Positions 1 through 7,791 of a DNA stretch of 35,155 nucleotides are shown here, piece by piece. Position 1 is the first letter of the stretch; each line of letters begins with the position of its first letter. The DNA comes from CAZIVO01 sp964542765. GTDB taxonomy: Bacteria; Planctomycetota; UBA1135; UBA2386. Position numbers and translations under genes: made by a program. The notes beneath the pieces were generated by a model, which had not been told where the DNA came from, did no database searches, and saw nothing but the letters and a program-made list of their open reading frames with translations. The stretch lies in assembly GCA_964542765.1 (NCBI GenBank), contig CAZIVO010000027.1, positions 1 through 35,155 on the forward strand. Direction: 5' to 3'.

Positions 1-96
1 CCGCATCTCGCTTCGAATCGGAGATGACTGCGCTTCGATGCCTACCGAAGCAAAAACCATCACCAGCATCGCAATACAGGGCATGAATGTTCTCAT
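1..96 (-). CDS. Start of an exported protein, cut by the left edge
   Basis: Only 32 codons are visible. They encode a textbook Sec signal peptide: MRT start, hydrophobic core (CIAMLVMVFASV), then G-I-E-A before Gln, so cleavage probably leaves Gln at +1. On the minus strand an AGGAAG ribosome-binding site lies at 102-107, five bases before the ATG at 94-96, which supports this start strongly. Nothing of the mature domain beyond about ten residues is present, so the function cannot be read. The gene is divergent from the aminotransferase at 286. Confidence 0.7.
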   Translation of the reverse strand, partial: MRTFMPCIAMLVMVFASVGIEAQSSPIRSEMR

Positions 97-285
97 GGTG
101 TCTTCCTATACGAGGGTTTGAGCAGAGTTTGAGTCAGTTCAGCTTACTTCTTGATCTAAAGACCCGCCAACCCCCTGATAATCCTCTCGCAAGCAAAATC
201 AGACCAGTCGTGCAGTGCCTCCGCGAAGAGGTCGTCCACGGCGCCATGAAAGCAAACCTGACAACTCCAAAGGGATGAACACACG
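97..285. other. Divergent intergenic region
   Basis: This 189-base gap separates the leftward exported-protein gene from the rightward aminotransferase gene, so it must hold both promoters unless either is transcribed from further away. I see the leftward ribosome-binding site (102-107) and an AAAGGG purine run (269-274) before the TTG start at 286. No convincing -35/-10 pair, hairpin or tRNA was seen. A short imperfect direct repeat (GTTTGAG, twice, 114-133) has no evident meaning. Confidence 0.4.
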
Positions 286-1464
286 TTGCAGAACCCGGAC
301 CATCATTGGTCGATCGACCCTGGAATAGCCTTCCTCAACCACGGCTCCTACGGGGCCTGCCCCATCCCGATCCTCGCCGAACAGCAACGCTGGCGAGAGC
401 GCATGGAAAAGCAACCCGTACAATTCCTGGACCGAGATCTCGAAGACCTTCTCGATCAGGCAAAGACGGTGGCCGCACCCTTCGTCGGAGCCGATGCCGA
501 GGACTTCGTGTTCGTGCCCAACGCCACAACCGCTGTGAACTCCGTGTTGCGATCCCTGGAACTTCATCCCAACGATGAAATCCTGATTGTCGACCACGGC
601 TATAACGCCTGCCTGAATGTCGTCGACCACGCCTGCGCGAAGAGCGGGGCAAAGAAGGTAGTGGTCGAACTGCCCTTCCCGATCTCTTCGCCCGACATCG
701 TCATCGAGCGCGTGATCGCCGCCATCACACCAGCAACCCGGCTGGCCCTGATCGATCACATCACGAGCCCGACCGGTCTCGTTCTCCCGGTTGCGCAGCT
801 TGTCCATGAATTGAACGAGCGCGGCGTCGACTCGATGATCGACGGCGCTCATGCGCCGGGAATGCTGGATCTCGACATCTCTTCGCTGGGAGCCACCTAC
901 TACACAGGGAATTTCCACAAGTGGGTGTGCGCACCAAAGGGAGCGGCTTTCCTCTGGGTCCGCCGCGACCGCCAGATCGGGCTGAGGCCCATGACCATCA
1001 GCCACGGTGCGAACTCACCCCGCGAAGATCGCTCACGGTATCGCCTTGAATTCGACTGGACCGGGACAGATGACCCCACGGCTTATCTCTGTGTCCCGGC
1101 CGCCATCGAGTTTCTCGGCGGCCTCTTCGAAGGGGGCTGGGAGGAGTTGCGCCATCGCAACCGGCAACTCATCATGGCGGCCAGAAAGCTCCTCTGCGAA
1201 GCCCTCGGATGCTCGATACCAGCTCCCGAAGAGATGATCGGAATGCTTGCAGCGGTCCCCCTTCCAGAGATCGCCGCCTCATCAGGTGACAGCCCCTTGT
1301 ATAGAGACCCCTTGCAAGATGCCTTGCGCAAAGATCATGGAATAGAGGTCATGATCTTGTCCTGGCCCTCGCCGAAACTACGCATATTGCGTATATCCGC
1401 ACAGGCCTACAACCGAATCGAACAGTATGAAAAGCTCGCAGCCGCCTTGCGAGATCTGGTGTGA
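286..1464 (+). CDS. Class V PLP-dependent aminotransferase (isopenicillin N epimerase-like)
   Basis: A 392-residue fold-type I PLP enzyme of the class V aminotransferase / cysteine desulfurase superfamily. It opens with FLNHGSYGACP (residues 16-26), the usual N-terminal signature of isopenicillin-N-epimerase-like proteins. The cofactor site is clear: D186 and H189 in IDGAHAPG contact the pyridine ring, and K212 in GNFHKW is the Schiff-base lysine. The length is normal for the family. The start is a TTG at 286, chosen because the nearby ATG at 275 is out of frame and the conserved N-terminus begins just after 286. The substrate is unknown: relatives include epimerases, desulfurases and ergothioneine-type lyases, and no beta-lactam genes are nearby. 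The stop overlaps the next gene's GTG start (GTGA), so the two are probably co-translated. Confidence 0.88.
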   Translation: MQNPDHHWSIDPGIAFLNHGSYGACPIPILAEQQRWRERMEKQPVQFLDRDLEDLLDQAKTVAAPFVGADAEDFVFVPNATTAVNSVLRSLELHPNDEILIVDHGYNACLNVVDHACAKSGAKKVVVELPFPISSPDIVIERVIAAITPATRLALIDHITSPTGLVLPVAQLVHELNERGVDSMIDGAHAPGMLDLDISSLGATYYTGNFHKWVCAPKGAAFLWVRRDRQIGLRPMTISHGANSPREDRSRYRLEFDWTGTDDPTAYLCVPAAIEFLGGLFEGGWEELRHRNRQLIMAARKLLCEALGCSIPAPEEMIGMLAAVPLPEIAASSGDSPLYRDPLQDALRKDHGIEVMILSWPSPKLRILRISAQAYNRIEQYEKLAAALRDLV

Positions 1465-3548
1465 AGAAGATGAATCTGTCGCTTTCCCTCCCCGCAAAAC
1501 TGGTTTTCGTTTTCTTCCCGGCCCTCGCTGCCGCTCAGAGTTTCCGAGTCGTCAGCGAAAATCCGGAAGACTGGAAGTCTCCCGTCAAGATGACCTGGCA
1601 GCGAACGCTCGATGACGCCATTGCCCTGGCAAAGGCACAAGGTCGCCCACTCTTGTTCTGCGTCAACATGGACAAGGAATCGGCCTGTATCCAGTTCGCA
1701 ACTCGCAAGTACCGTGATGTCGCCTTCGCCAAGCTCTGCGATCCTTTCGTCTGTGTTCTGGCATCACCAAACCGCCACAACCCGAAAGACCACGATGAGA
1801 AGGGTCGTCGGATCCCGTGCCCCAAGTTCGGCGGTATCACCTGCGGCGAACACATTGCGGTCGAACCACTCGCCTATGATAGGTACTTCGGTGGCCGGCG
1901 CGTGGCGCCACGGCATCTGGCTGTGATGGTCGACGGGAAGATCCTGTTCGATCGGTTCCTCGACGTCAATCTGCGGCGCGTGGACAACGCTCTCTCCGAC
2001 CATCAACCCGAAGAAGCTGTGGTCTCGGTACACCCCGATGACGATGACGGTCTCCTGGCAAGCCGCGACTCACACGATCGAACAGCCATCGAGGCGCGCT
2101 ACCTCGCCGGGAACAAGGCCTACCGGCGACAGTTGCTCGAGAAGGCGGCAAAGACCGACTCCGAGCCCTTCGAACTCCTGCTGATGGGTATGAAGGAAGA
2201 TGATGCTCAACTTCGTGATGCAGCCTTCGACAGCCTCGCAGCAACGGCGACCAGAAATGCCCTGCCCCTGCTTTTGGATGCCCTCGCAACACGGGACAAG
2301 GGCCGCGCTGCCCTCATGTCAGCCCTGGCCCGCATCGAGAAGGCCGACCATCTGGCCCGGCGCGCCCTCACCGCACGGCGAGCCCTCGATGCCGACTCCG
2401 AACAGATCAAGGTATCGAAGTGGCTCAGCGCGATACGCAACGACTCGCAGCAATGGCCAAGCGACTTCGTCTCGAGCGAGGAAATCCCAGAGCTCGACGA
2501 AAAACTCGACAAGCTCACAAAAGAGCGGGCATCAGGCGGAGATCCCGGCACCACGAATCTGGCCATCGCCGAGGCGAATCTGCGCTACGCCCTCAACCGC
2601 ATACAGGCAGGCAAGGATCCCTCCTTCCTGCTGATGGACGCAGAGTCCGCGGCCAAAAGCGCGGAGAAAGGCGGCGCCGCCGCCTGGAAGTCGAAGGCCC
2701 TGCAAGCGCGAACCGCCCATCTCCTCGGGCGTGCAGCAGATGCCAGCAAGCTCGCGGCCGCCTCCCTTCAGGGCTTGGTTGCAGAGGCAGGGTCGCCCCT
2801 GGCTGCCGCCATCCTCGGAATCGTGGCGCGCCAGCACACGGCCCAGCTCTATGCCTCCCCGCTGGAAGAAGAAGAAGACGACTATCCTTCTTCCTCGATC
2901 ACGGAAGCCCATACCGCCTTCAGCCTGCTGGCACAGCATCCCTTCGGGACCGAACAGCAGGTCATCGCACACCTCGACATGCTCGGCTATCTCGGCGCCC
3001 GGCGCGCCGCCGGCGCAGCCGTTCGCACCGGCCTTTCTCGGCATCCGGTTTCTGCAGCCATACATGAGCGTTTCCGGAACATCGTGATTTCCGAAGGTGG
3101 TGCCGCCGCCCTGGAAAAGGAATACGCAACGCCCTCCAACGAACCCGGAACGCGCGCAGCCCTCGCCTGGTTCTCGGGATATGCCTTCTTGATCGCTGCC
3201 GAACAGTATGTGCGAGATGAAAAGGCTCAGGCCGCCAAGCGAGCCTACTCTCGATCCGTCAAAGACTTCGGCGACAGTGCTTCGGCCAACGCCAGCTACG
3301 CTGATTCGGCCAACCACTTCGCCGTTCTCGCGCTGGGAGGACTCGCTCGACTCGCGGTGAACGCACAAGATGCAGCCAGCGGAGTAGACCTCCTCTTGAA
3401 GGCTGCAAGACTCCGGCCACAGAGTTTCTCTTCCGAGGACGGCCTCGGACAATCACCGGCCGGAACGGCCGAAAAACTGCGTGAGCTGCTGCGCAAGAAC
3501 GGCGACCAAGAGCTCTTGGCGCGACTGAATGACGGCCTGCCGAGGTGA
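1461..3548 (+). CDS. Exported protein with thioredoxin-like domain and helical repeats
   Basis: 695 residues. A Sec signal peptide (about 1-25, ending A-L-A-A-A before Gln26) sends it out of the cytoplasm. Residues about 45-175 resemble a thioredoxin fold (DDAIALAKAQGRPLLFCVN, later RHLAVMVDGKILFDRF), but the redox CxxC is missing where expected; the nearby cysteines are scattered. Residues about 225-305 look like HEAT-type helices (DAAFDSLA, ALPLLLDALA), and the rest is Ala/Leu-rich helical hairpins, probably TPR-like. The GTG start at 1461 overlaps the aminotransferase stop; ATG 1470 is an alternative, but GTG gives the positively charged n-region M-K-K. It is probably an extracytoplasmic scaffold or chaperone-like protein, and no enzymatic role can be assigned. 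Confidence 0.75.
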   Translation: MKKMNLSLSLPAKLVFVFFPALAAAQSFRVVSENPEDWKSPVKMTWQRTLDDAIALAKAQGRPLLFCVNMDKESACIQFATRKYRDVAFAKLCDPFVCVLASPNRHNPKDHDEKGRRIPCPKFGGITCGEHIAVEPLAYDRYFGGRRVAPRHLAVMVDGKILFDRFLDVNLRRVDNALSDHQPEEAVVSVHPDDDDGLLASRDSHDRTAIEARYLAGNKAYRRQLLEKAAKTDSEPFELLLMGMKEDDAQLRDAAFDSLAATATRNALPLLLDALATRDKGRAALMSALARIEKADHLARRALTARRALDADSEQIKVSKWLSAIRNDSQQWPSDFVSSEEIPELDEKLDKLTKERASGGDPGTTNLAIAEANLRYALNRIQAGKDPSFLLMDAESAAKSAEKGGAAAWKSKALQARTAHLLGRAADASKLAAASLQGLVAEAGSPLAAAILGIVARQHTAQLYASPLEEEEDDYPSSSITEAHTAFSLLAQHPFGTEQQVIAHLDMLGYLGARRAAGAAVRTGLSRHPVSAAIHERFRNIVISEGGAAALEKEYATPSNEPGTRAALAWFSGYAFLIAAEQYVRDEKAQAAKRAYSRSVKDFGDSASANASYADSANHFAVLALGGLARLAVNAQDAASGVDLLLKAARLRPQSFSSEDGLGQSPAGTAEKLRELLRKNGDQELLARLNDGLPR

Positions 3549-3719
3549 TCGGGGCCTGATCCCAGCGAATCGGGTGCCAACGGCCAGGGCACGCTCAACT
3601 TCACCAAGAACATCCCCGCCGCGCAGTGTTACTGGCAAGGGGATCTCCTATGACCCCAAGCATCTCAAGCCGCCACTGACGTCCTCACCACCGGGATCTA
3701 CTGATCGAACGCGGTCTCT
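3549..3719. other. Convergent intergenic region
   Basis: 171 bases between two converging genes. A weak G/C hairpin (GCGGT with ACCGC) overlaps the stop codon of the peptidase gene near 3710-3730, but no U-rich tail follows on either strand. No credible small gene was seen. Confidence 0.3.
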
Positions 3720-5534
3720 TCAGAACCGCTTGAGAGCAGCCTTGAGTTGGGCGTCGTCACCGCCAATCAGGAAGTCCCCGGGGGCAGGGAGCACCTCGAC
3801 GTCGACCTCTACACCACGACCGTCGTAGAGCCTGCCGCCCGGGCGGAAGGACGCCATCGACGCGCAGCGCACCTCAATCCCTGTCTTGGGCAGTCGGAAG
3901 GCCTGCGAGCGCGCACTGCCTCCGGAACTCGCAGCACCGAGCAGCGTCACGCGAGGCAGGAGTTCGAGCGCGCCGAGGAAGATGTCCGTCGCGCTGAAGC
4001 AACCCGAGTCAGAAAGCACCACGACCGGCTGGTCATAGAAGTACTCCGCAAGGTGCCCGGTGCGGTCGAGGACGAGGTAGTGCCAGGCGCTGAACTCGCC
4101 CTTCGGCTGCCACTCCGGTTTGAAGGCGGCGGCCGCGCCTCGGATCGCCTCGCGCTGACGGCCGTTCCACCCATCCCAGCCGGCCCGGTGCATGTAGCGG
4201 GCCTCCAAGTGATCCTCATCAAAGCGCTGCGAGAGGCGGTACTGCGCGATGTTGCCCACGACCGCGGGCTCCTTGGGGCCGATCAAATACCCCCCCAGCG
4301 CGAGCAGAAGCACCCGCGACCCGCCGCCGTTGCCGCGCACATCGACGATCAACCCCTCGGTGTCGACGAACTCTTCCATCGCCTCGCGCAAGGAATCGAC
4401 ATCCCCGTCCATCTGGGCGATGCGCAGATAACCGATGTCCCCTTCGAGGATAGTGCTGCGTGAACGCGGCCAATCGCCGTAGGTGGGTCGGCGCGATGAG
4501 AGATCGATCTCTCGCTTGAGAGTTCCACTCCCGTCAGCCCTGGAGAACGTCACCTTGAGCGGTGCGCCCGTCTTTTCCCCGAGGACGCGGCGCACCCAGT
4601 CGATCTGGCGCAGGTCACCCAGAACGCGGCGTCGGACGAGTTGCGGGCTGCCATTCGCGATGTAGGGTCGCGCCAGATCGACCCACTCATCCATCGTCTT
4701 ACCGTCGATCGCTCGAACAACCGGTGCGTCCGGCTCGACCAAGGCAGAGCGGTCCGGGAGCACAGCGACGATTCCCCGAGCGGACTCGGCGAGCAGGAAA
4801 GGCAGGTACTTGTCGCCGCGCTGGCCCAGGGGGAGGTTCGAGCGGACCTGGGCGTGCCCGTCCCCAAAGCGCATGAGGAGTCGATGCAGTTCGAGACGCA
4901 GTTCGAAGATGTCAACTTGGTCTCCGGTCAGACCGCCACGTATCTGGGCCAACTCATGGTCCAGGTCGACCCCGCCGAGCCCCAGGTAAGCGAACTGATC
5001 CTTGAGCCCCGCGCCAAAGGCGTCGATGTCTGCGCGGGCTTCCCCAACCGAGATGCGCGCTGGCCTCGAGGGTCTGCGAGGCCCAGCATCACCCTTGGCG
5101 CTCTTATTGTTCGCAGCCAACAACGCCTGGCGCTTCCCCCGCGTCATCTCCACGTTCTCGAGCAGGACGGCCGCCCCATCTGCTACGGAGCGCATGTCGA
5201 GGTCTACCTGCAGGTCGCCCTCCCAACCGATCGCCACCAACGCCTCGACGAGATCTTCGGAGAAGCGCTTCTCGCGCTGGCCACGCCATCGCCGATCGAT
5301 GAAGGCGAAGATCTTCTCAACGCCGATGCCGTCGATCGCGACGGGCACATACCAGGTTTCTGCAACCTGAACCTGCGGCTGGCCTTGCGACCATCGCATC
5401 CCATCGAAAGGGCTCGCCTTCACGCGATGGCTCTGGGGGACCAGTGAAACGATGACCAACCCGAGGGCTGTGATGCTCATGCTCGGCACGAAAGCACCGG
5501 GCGAGATAAAAGGCAACCACGACCTCCGACGCAT
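3720..5534 (-). CDS. S41-family (tail-specific/tricorn-like) serine peptidase, membrane-anchored or exported
   Basis: 604 residues from the chosen ATG (5532-5534). The C-terminal third carries the S41 hallmarks: GLIVDVRGNGGG (about residues 394-405), then VVLSDSGCFSATD, with the probable nucleophile Ser514 in a GCFSATD context, followed by LLGAASSGGSA. A middle region (FGDGHAQV; later APVVRAIDGKTMDEW) looks like the helical cap plus a PDZ-like segment common in this family. The N-terminus has a hydrophobic stretch (about residues 19-31) that could be a signal or anchor. The frame stays open to 5684, but that extension is Arg/Ala-rich and unlike protein, so the start was moved inside. No strong ribosome-binding site marks either choice. 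The substrate is unknown, and the divergent efflux operon gives no hint. Confidence 0.8.
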   Translation of the reverse strand: MRRRSWLPFISPGAFVPSMSITALGLVIVSLVPQSHRVKASPFDGMRWSQGQPQVQVAETWYVPVAIDGIGVEKIFAFIDRRWRGQREKRFSEDLVEALVAIGWEGDLQVDLDMRSVADGAAVLLENVEMTRGKRQALLAANNKSAKGDAGPRRPSRPARISVGEARADIDAFGAGLKDQFAYLGLGGVDLDHELAQIRGGLTGDQVDIFELRLELHRLLMRFGDGHAQVRSNLPLGQRGDKYLPFLLAESARGIVAVLPDRSALVEPDAPVVRAIDGKTMDEWVDLARPYIANGSPQLVRRRVLGDLRQIDWVRRVLGEKTGAPLKVTFSRADGSGTLKREIDLSSRRPTYGDWPRSRSTILEGDIGYLRIAQMDGDVDSLREAMEEFVDTEGLIVDVRGNGGGSRVLLLALGGYLIGPKEPAVVGNIAQYRLSQRFDEDHLEARYMHRAGWDGWNGRQREAIRGAAAAFKPEWQPKGEFSAWHYLVLDRTGHLAEYFYDQPVVVLSDSGCFSATDIFLGALELLPRVTLLGAASSGGSARSQAFRLPKTGIEVRCASMASFRPGGRLYDGRGVEVDVEVLPAPGDFLIGGDDAQLKAALKRF

Positions 5535-5698
5535 CCTGACGACACAAAGCCTCTTCGATCGACAACGGGCGGGGAAAGGGGCAGCACTGGCGCTCCGGGC
5601 ACCTTGCGGCCAGACGCTCCCTCTCGACAGCCCGACGCGAAACACCCGCGCAGGCCGCTTCCCGGCTGCAGGGGCTTCCCTCACTCAGATTCTAACGT

Positions 5699-5711
5699 AT
5701 GTTTGAAACAT
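5699..5711. promoter_or_regulatory. Palindromic putative TetR-family operator
   Basis: ATGTTT-G-AAACAT is a perfect 6+1+6 palindrome, 14 bases before the regulator's ATG. TGTTTGA recurs at 5713-5719. TetR-family dimers commonly bind such palindromes over their own promoter, so autorepression of the efflux operon is a reasonable inference. The same stretch has TATGTT (5698-5703), a passable -10 element, with no good -35. No Shine-Dalgarno sequence precedes the ATG at 5726, so the mRNA may be nearly leaderless. Confidence 0.5.
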
Positions 5712-5725
5712 CTGTTTGATTTGAT

Positions 5726-6373
5726 ATGAGCACCGCCGACACCCAGGAACGCCTCCTCGACGCCGCCGAGCATCTGTTCGCCGATCTCGGTTTCAGCGCG
5801 ACTTCCCTGCGCGCGATCACGACCGTCGCCGAGGTCAATCTGGCCGCCGCCCATTACCACTTCGGCTCCAAGGACGGACTCCTCGAAGCGGTCATCGCCC
5901 GGCGCATCGGCCCCATCAACGAGGAGCGCATCGAACGTCTGAACGAGATCGAGAGCAGGTCCCAGGGAATGGCGCTTCCGCTCGAAGAAATCATCGAGGC
6001 ACTGCTCGCACCAGCGCTTCATCATCTGCGCACACAGCACGGCGCCGACTTCCTGCGCCTCGTCGGACGAAGCCTGACCGAACCCGGGGATCACTGGATC
6101 CCGATTGCATCGCAATTTGAAGAAGTCAAGCGGCGCTTCGTTGCTGCTCTGCACAAGGCGGTGCCCGACCTGGCACCCGCAACCCTTTTCTGGCGAATGC
6201 ACTTTCTGATCGGAATCATGTGCCACACGCTCGCCGATAATCATCGCCTCAAGATGATCTCCGGTGGACTCTGCGATCCAGAAGATGTCGAGGGTGCGAT
6301 CGCGCATCTGGTGCCTTTCGTTGCCGCAGGCATGCGCGCCCCCGCTCCTTGCATGAAAGAGGAAAAAGCATGA
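5726..6373 (+). CDS. TetR/AcrR-family transcriptional regulator (CecR-like)
   Basis: 215 residues. The N-terminal helix-turn-helix (about residues 8-55) is standard for the family: ERLLDAAEHLFADLGF, then SLRAITTVAEVNLAAAHYHFGSKDGLL. The C-terminal ligand domain, with ALLAPALHHLR and FLRLVGRS, resembles the CecR/YbiH group that often controls neighbouring multidrug pumps. As the first gene of a four-gene transcript encoding a complete RND efflux system, it is most likely the local repressor, lifted by a transported compound; the ligand is unknown. Its TGA overlaps the ATG of the outer-membrane gene (ATGA at 6370), so regulator and pump are coupled. Confidence 0.87.
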   Translation: MSTADTQERLLDAAEHLFADLGFSATSLRAITTVAEVNLAAAHYHFGSKDGLLEAVIARRIGPINEERIERLNEIESRSQGMALPLEEIIEALLAPALHHLRTQHGADFLRLVGRSLTEPGDHWIPIASQFEEVKRRFVAALHKAVPDLAPATLFWRMHFLIGIMCHTLADNHRLKMISGGLCDPEDVEGAIAHLVPFVAAGMRAPAPCMKEEKA

Positions 6374-7791
6374 AGAAGAAATTCGCGCTCATGCTGATTG
6401 CATCGCTCACCGCCTGCGAGGGCATCCCGCCACCGAGCAGTGATCCGCAACTCACTTTCGCACCGCCCGACAAATGGTCAGGCGCAAAAACGAAACAGGG
6501 AGAGATCCTCAAGCAATGGTGGCGGAGCTTCGATGACGAGAAGCTGCCCGCATTGATCCAGGAAGCCTTGCTGCACAACCACGACCTTGCGGCCGCTGCT
6601 GCAAGAGTGGAAATCGCCGCCATCCAGGCGAAGATTGCAGGCGCAAGCTCCTGGCCATCGCTAGGACTCGGCATCGACTCCACCCGCCAGCACCAGAACT
6701 TCATCGGCCTGCCCATCCCATCCGCCGGCGGCGATGTCATCAGCAAGACCTACTCGCGACATGGAGTCTCGTTGACCTCGAGCTGGGAGATCGATCTTTG
6801 GGGTCGTCTTCGCGCCAGCCGGAGCGCCGCGGCAGCCAGCGCCCAAGCATCCATCGCGGGCCTGGCTGAGGCGAGGCATTCGCTCGCTGCCCAGACCGCC
6901 AAGTTGTGGTTCGCCGCAGTCGAAGCTCGCCTGCAGTTGGAGCTGGCACACGCAACTCTCGAGAGCTATCGCTCTTCGCTCGCCACCGTGAATGACAGAT
7001 TCTCCCGCGGTGTCCGCCCTGCTGCGGAGTTGCGACTGGCACGCAACTCTCTGGAGACCGGGAGAGCCTTGGTAGCGCAACGTGAAGAGCAAGCCGCTCT
7101 GACTATCCGGCAATTCGAATTACTGCTCGGGCGCTATCCAAGCGGCGCGCTGGTCACAACAACCGACCTGCCCAAAGTCCCCGGCCCTGCACCGGCAGGC
7201 CTTCCCTCCGAGTTGTTGACTCGACGCCCGGATGTCATCGCTGCCGAGCGACGCCTCGCCGAACAAGTGGCGCGAGTCGATGAAGCAAGAGCAGCACTTT
7301 ATCCGACCATCAGCCTGACCACGGCAGCTGGAACCGCAACCGAGCACGTCGAGGACATGGTCAGCGCGGATACCTTCGTCTGGAATGTGATCAGCAATCT
7401 GACCCAGCCGATTTTCCAGGGAGGGCGATTGCGAGCGAATGTCGAACTCGCTCAAGCCAGCACCAAGGCCGCTGCTCAGGCATACGCGAGCGCCGCGGTG
7501 ATCGCCTACGCCGAAGTCGAATCAGCACTCGTGGCCGAAGAGCTTCTGCGCAAGCAACTCGACGCTCTTCGGAGGGCTTCAGAAGAAGCCAGCGCAGCTC
7601 GCCAGCTCACCCAGGACCGCTATGGCCAAGGACTCGGAGACTTCTTACCCGTGCTCGAGGCGCAGCGGCGCGAACTTTCTGCCAAGAGCAGCCTCCTCTC
7701 GGTGCGCCGCCGCCAGCTCGATGTGCGAATAGACCTGCATCTCGCCCTGGGCGGTGGCTTCGGTGAGGAGCCGGATCGGAGCAAACCATGA
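6370..7791 (+). CDS. RND efflux outer-membrane lipoprotein (NodT/OprM family)
   Basis: 473 residues. It is the trimeric outer-membrane channel of a tripartite pump. The N-terminus is a lipoprotein signal (MKKKFALMLIASLTAC) whose L-T-A-C lipobox predicts acylation of Cys16. The mature protein has the family pattern of two TolC-like repeats: WWRSFDDEKLPALIQEAL near residue 50, SSWEIDLWGRLRAS near 140, then LLTRRPDVIAAERRLAEQVARVDEARAALYPTISL and the second-repeat QPIFQGGRLRANVELA. A GAGGA ribosome-binding site (6359-6363) precedes ATG 6370, favouring this over an in-frame TTG at 6349. The ATGA overlap with the adaptor gene follows at 7788. The presence of the gene implies a diderm envelope. Confidence 0.93.
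   Translation: MKKKFALMLIASLTACEGIPPPSSDPQLTFAPPDKWSGAKTKQGEILKQWWRSFDDEKLPALIQEALLHNHDLAAAAARVEIAAIQAKIAGASSWPSLGLGIDSTRQHQNFIGLPIPSAGGDVISKTYSRHGVSLTSSWEIDLWGRLRASRSAAAASAQASIAGLAEARHSLAAQTAKLWFAAVEARLQLELAHATLESYRSSLATVNDRFSRGVRPAAELRLARNSLETGRALVAQREEQAALTIRQFELLLGRYPSGALVTTTDLPKVPGPAPAGLPSELLTRRPDVIAAERRLAEQVARVDEARAALYPTISLTTAAGTATEHVEDMVSADTFVWNVISNLTQPIFQGGRLRANVELAQASTKAAAQAYASAAVIAYAEVESALVAEELLRKQLDALRRASEEASAARQLTQDRYGQGLGDFLPVLEAQRRELSAKSSLLSVRRRQLDVRIDLHLALGGGFGEEPDRSKP

Noticed and set aside
199..1005. 268-codon frame opposite the aminotransferase
   Set aside because: The sense strand has a complete conserved PLP enzyme; the antisense translation shows no motif.
5535..5684. 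N-terminal extension of the S41 peptidase by 50 codons
   Set aside because: It is Arg/Ala-rich without family character and would bury the hydrophobic export segment; the ATG at 5534 is more natural, although not proven.
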